Of a stretch of DNA of 64,000 nt, positions 60,741-64,000 are shown in pieces. Where the stretch lies: contig NC_089825.1 in NCBI RefSeq assembly GCF_035046505.1, positions 6,665,408 to 6,729,407 of the forward strand, read 5' to 3'. Under the pieces are notes generated by a model that saw only the letters and a list, made by a program, of their open reading frames with translations, was not told the origin of the DNA and searched no databases. The translations under genes and the position numbers were made by a program. Source of the stretch: Tiliqua scincoides (taxonomy: Eukaryota > Chordata > Lepidosauria > Squamata > Scincidae). Each line of letters begins with the position of its first letter. Position 1 is the first letter of the stretch.

Positions 60741-61195
60741 CTATGGGAGAAAGGGGCAGAAAGAGCACTTTCATACGGGAGAATCAGCCAGCATTATCTT
60801 CAGTCTCATTTTCCTACTGGGAAGGAAAACCACAGAGCAGTTAAATTTTGAGCATTCAGGGCTACCATGCTATTGTCTGCTCTTGCATTCTGTGCAAGCT
60901 AAGGCTCCCAGCAAGCCCTCAAATGACTCTGAGATGTCAAAGAACAGATCAACATCAGATCCTCTCCTGCTATAATTAGGAGCAGTGCCTCTAAAACTAG
61001 TGGAGACTTTACATCAGCACATGCATTGGCCCATGTTGCATTTATTGGTCCACAAACTGCAACAGATTCGAGCTAGTGGGGCATAAATAGAGGCTACTGA
61101 ATGTGAGCGAAAAGCTGGAACTCCTTGGTGCAAATCTTATCTGGCCTAAGGCAAGCCACTCTCTTTTGGGTCCATCAACAAGATATTTATTACAC

Positions 61196-61643
61196 GGGCA
61201 GCCCAATTCTAACCTGCAGTGGGGCCAAGTGGCTTGTGGCATTACCTGTGCTAGTTAGGAGCAGTTGGAGGTCTACTCAGGGTAAGAGGATATTTGTCCC
61301 TTTGGCCTGTGTAAAGCCCCAGTCTGCCCAAGGAGGCTTCTTTGATCTGGGCTGGCTAAAGCGCCGGTTCAAGTCCAAGAAGCCTGCCCTCCCCCCCATC
61401 CAGAAACACACACTCTCCCTACCCATGTTCAGGCCCCTCCACCCCTGCACTGACAAAGTAGCACCCACCTGCTCCAGTAGCCACAGGGCTGGATCTGGAA
61501 CCAGTGGGATGGCACAGGCCTTCCCGTTGGTGCAGCTTACTCCTGAGTCATTGCAAACTTGCTTTAAGGCACGTTTGGGACACCCTAGGCTGGCACAAAG
61601 GCTGCTGTGCCAGTGGAGCACAAGGTTAGGATTGTGTTCTAAA
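61196..61643. mobile_element. Short inverted-repeat DNA transposon in WDR86 intron
   Basis: Starts GGGCAGCCCAATTCTAACCT and ends AGGTTAGGATTGTGTTCT, an imperfect inverted pair. Interior includes GAGGCTTCTTTGATCTGGGC. Distantly like the CCCAATCCTATCC family. Confidence 0.5.
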
Positions 61644-62123
61644 TCTCATCTTGTGGTCATGGAATTTAAGGTAACAGCACACAGAATTCTCAGATAGTCT
61701 CTCATCATCGGGAGGCAATGAACAGTCCTAAACCTGCTTAACTTCAGATATTTCAGATCAGGCAAACTGGCATCTACTTTGAAGATGATCTCAGTAATAC
61801 AGTATTTATAACAAAGTAAATGGATAATTATTACTATTATTACCATTATTTTGATGATGATTCTTATGGTTAAATACACAATTTGGAAGGCCATAGAGAC
61901 AGCATAGAACCCACTATAGTTCCCCTTTTTCCCTGGGAAGATGGGGTCCCTGGGAAGACGGATGAAGAATCAATACATGTAGGGTAAGTACAAATTCTTT
62001 TTTTAAAAAATGCAGTCTCTCTTCTAAGTGCACTTTTAATGTAAATGGCATTCATTGGGGGAAGGGGGGGAAATAGTAATGCATGACTGACCTGGATAAA
62101 ATTGGATTGGTAGAGATAACCGA

Positions 62124-62283
62124 GGTTCCAGTCCTATCCAAATTTCCAGCACTGATGCAGCCACATTAATGGGGTTTGTGCTGTATCTTTCGGGGGGGGG
62201 GGGGAACAGTCATTAAGGCTCAAAGTAAGGGAACAGACCTTGGAGCTGCATCAGTGCTGGAAGGTTGGATAGAATTGGGCCCT
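62124..62283. mobile_element. CCCAATCCTATCC-family short DNA transposon, copy 5
   Basis: AGTCCTATCCAAATTTCCAG at the left, GGTTGGATAGAATTGGGCCC at the right, with a G homopolymer inside (62190-62202). Confidence 0.7.
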
Positions 62284-63249
62284 CAGTTGAGGATAAGGAA
62301 TTAGCAGATTCAGATTTATGCATATTTAAAAAGAATCAATTTTAAAGCACAGGGCAAGTTATGAAACTGTACATTCCCTTGCCAAAGTTTTGCACTATCA
62401 GTGTATCCTACCAATTGTTTTGTTGCTGTTGTTTTGAACTACCAACATGGACTAAATCAATAACCTTTCTCAATCTCAGAGCTTCTATTTATTGCACGTT
62501 TTCCCACCCCGCTGAGGGAGAGTGCCTGCTTCCAGAGATCCGTTATTTTAAATGAAAAATGTCTCATGCAGCCTCCCACAACATTCGTTTGGCTAATGGA
62601 ATGGAAAAACAATTGCAGCCTTAGGCTTAAGGTATCCTATATCGTGAGCCTCATGCCAAGTATGTAACAGGAAAGCCTATACAAGATCTTTGTCTCACTT
62701 TTATCAAGATAAAACAAGGTGGGCAATCATTGCAGAACACGCTTTTAACTCCTTTCATCAGAAAGACAGGCTTTCCACCAACATGAGTCAAGATTCATTT
62801 TTCATGACCTAGGAAAGACAGGGGGAGGGTTAGGAGAACGAAAGGGGAAAACCCCCTTCCTCAATATTCAAGTCCCAACAATGGCTGTTTTAAGAGAAAA
62901 CATGACAGAGAAGACACGATTCTCAATTACAATCTGCCTGTGGGTTGAAGAAGCAGCAATGGTTTGTTGCTGTGTTGTTTTTTTTTTGGCTGGCTGTGGA
63001 AAAAGCTTTGTTCACTCTGGCTGACTTCCCAACAGAACAACTGTTGGAGAAAAGCAGAAAGTGGAGAGTACAACCGGACTCCTACCTCATACAGCGTGTT
63101 TACATGGCAGCAACTGCCGGGGCTCTCAGTTAGGAACTGAACTGGAAAAGTCCCAGAAAGACATCCTCTGCTGCAGAAGACCACTCCACTTCTCTTGACT
63201 GTCAAGTGGTCAGTTGTTCATATCCTCTCTGTACACATACACAGTTACT

Positions 63250-63420
63250 TAGGACCCCATTCTATCCAATTTTCAAGCGCTGATGCAGTCATGCCAATGG
63301 GGAATATGCTGCATCCTGCAGAAGGAGGAGAGTCACGGACACCTCCTCAAGGTAAGAGTGTGTTTGTTCCCTTATCTCAGTGTTGTGTTGGGACTGGAAA
63401 GTTGGATAGGATTGAAACTT
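63250..63420. mobile_element. CCCAATCCTATCC-family short DNA transposon, copy 6
   Basis: GGACCCCATTCTATCCAATT at the left, GAAAGTTGGATAGGATTG at the right. Confidence 0.7.
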
Positions 63421-64000
63421 TAGTTTGGCTCCACACTTCTGTGGACAGCAATCTGGCAAACTGACAGTGAGGTTCTCGTTTATACTTATGCCACTGGACA
63501 AATTAATTGCCAGCACTCGCACAAGTTCCTTAAGCTCTGAAACAAGCACTGTCTAGTGGAGCTGCCTTTTGAACACTGCATTGTAAACCCATTAATCTGC
63601 ACAGTGTCAAAATCAATCTCTACAGCAAGAGACTTGTTTTACAGCCACTAGTGTTACACTGATGCCATTACACCAGTTTGTTGGCTATTTCAGTTTACAG
63701 TGTGGGATATACTGGATACAGAATTGGATAAAGATTCCTGAGCAGACTTTTTAAAATTGTGAACATGCAATTAAGCACTCTGAGCAGCTTTTACTGACAC
63801 TGCTATGCTTTCTCCACCATAAGAATATATACAAGTCAAATAATTTCAGGGTGATAATTGACTCTTAGGAAGATGTATTAAGTGATTTCGGGCATTCTCA
63901 AACTTGGAAATACCCCCAATAGAAACTGAGCTAGGACCTGAAAGTGCTTATCCACTGAGCAGAGATGTGAAGATCTGTGGGGGTAGGGGCGTTAGAAACC

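Larger units (their letters stand above)
60741..64000. other. WDR86: WDR86 upstream intron (incomplete)
   Basis: No further WD40 exon is seen on the minus strand. Besides the three short transposons listed, 61644-62123 and 62284-63249 hold nothing I recognise. Confidence 0.5.

Noticed and set aside
61277-61621. 114-codon minus-strand open frame upstream of the WDR86 exon
   Set aside because: Lacks WD40 motifs and lies within an inverted-repeat transposon, so it is not the missing WDR86 exon.
1-64000. CRISPR arrays, bacterial operons or phage genes
   Set aside because: No regularly spaced direct repeats or compact prokaryotic coding; spliced vertebrate genes and interspersed repeats show the DNA is eukaryotic.

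Overview
The window is vertebrate nuclear DNA, most likely from a squamate reptile (lizard or snake). This is inferred from many CR1 LINE 3' ends, tRNA- and 5S-derived SINEs, several fold-back or hAT-type short DNA transposons of the kind common in lizards, a degraded L1, and intron-rich host genes. The species cannot be named from the sequence.

Three host genes are supported. (1) 2345-8000, plus strand: a two-exon, 256-codon gene that resembles the uncharacterised vertebrate gene C9orf152; the splice sites and phases fit and the frame is open. (2) 12.3-40.3 kb, plus strand: the whole coding region of NUB1 (NEDD8 ultimate buster 1), 14 coding exons and 617 codons, behind a CpG-island promoter at about 12330-12925 and a probable non-coding first exon. 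(3) 52279-60740, minus strand: the last three coding exons of WDR86, a WD40-repeat protein whose upstream exons lie beyond the right edge. NUB1 and WDR86 run tail to tail, as they do in the human 7q36 interval. The C9orf152-like gene is not expected in that interval and is the most interesting host feature.

Layout: 1-2344 intergenic with short DNA transposons; 2345-8000 C9orf152-like gene; 8001-12329 intergenic with a fold-back element; 12330-12922 NUB1 promoter and exon 1; 12923-40254 NUB1 body, whose introns carry CR1, hAT, SINE, Tigger-like and L1 copies, including a 3475-bp hAT transposon (28901-32375) with its own nested insertions; 40255-52278 convergent intergenic region and 3' UTRs; 52279-60740 WDR86 3' exons; 60741-64000 WDR86 intron with short DNA transposons.

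The mobile DNA is unusually readable. Many insertions keep intact target-site duplications. One set of elements (two 5'-truncated LINE copies, one internally deleted composite, one 5S-rRNA-derived SINE) shares a 3' tail, which points to a SINE/LINE partnership. NUB1 delivers NEDD8 and FAT10 conjugates to the proteasome; WDR86 and the C9orf152-like protein have no established role, so no joint pathway can be claimed.
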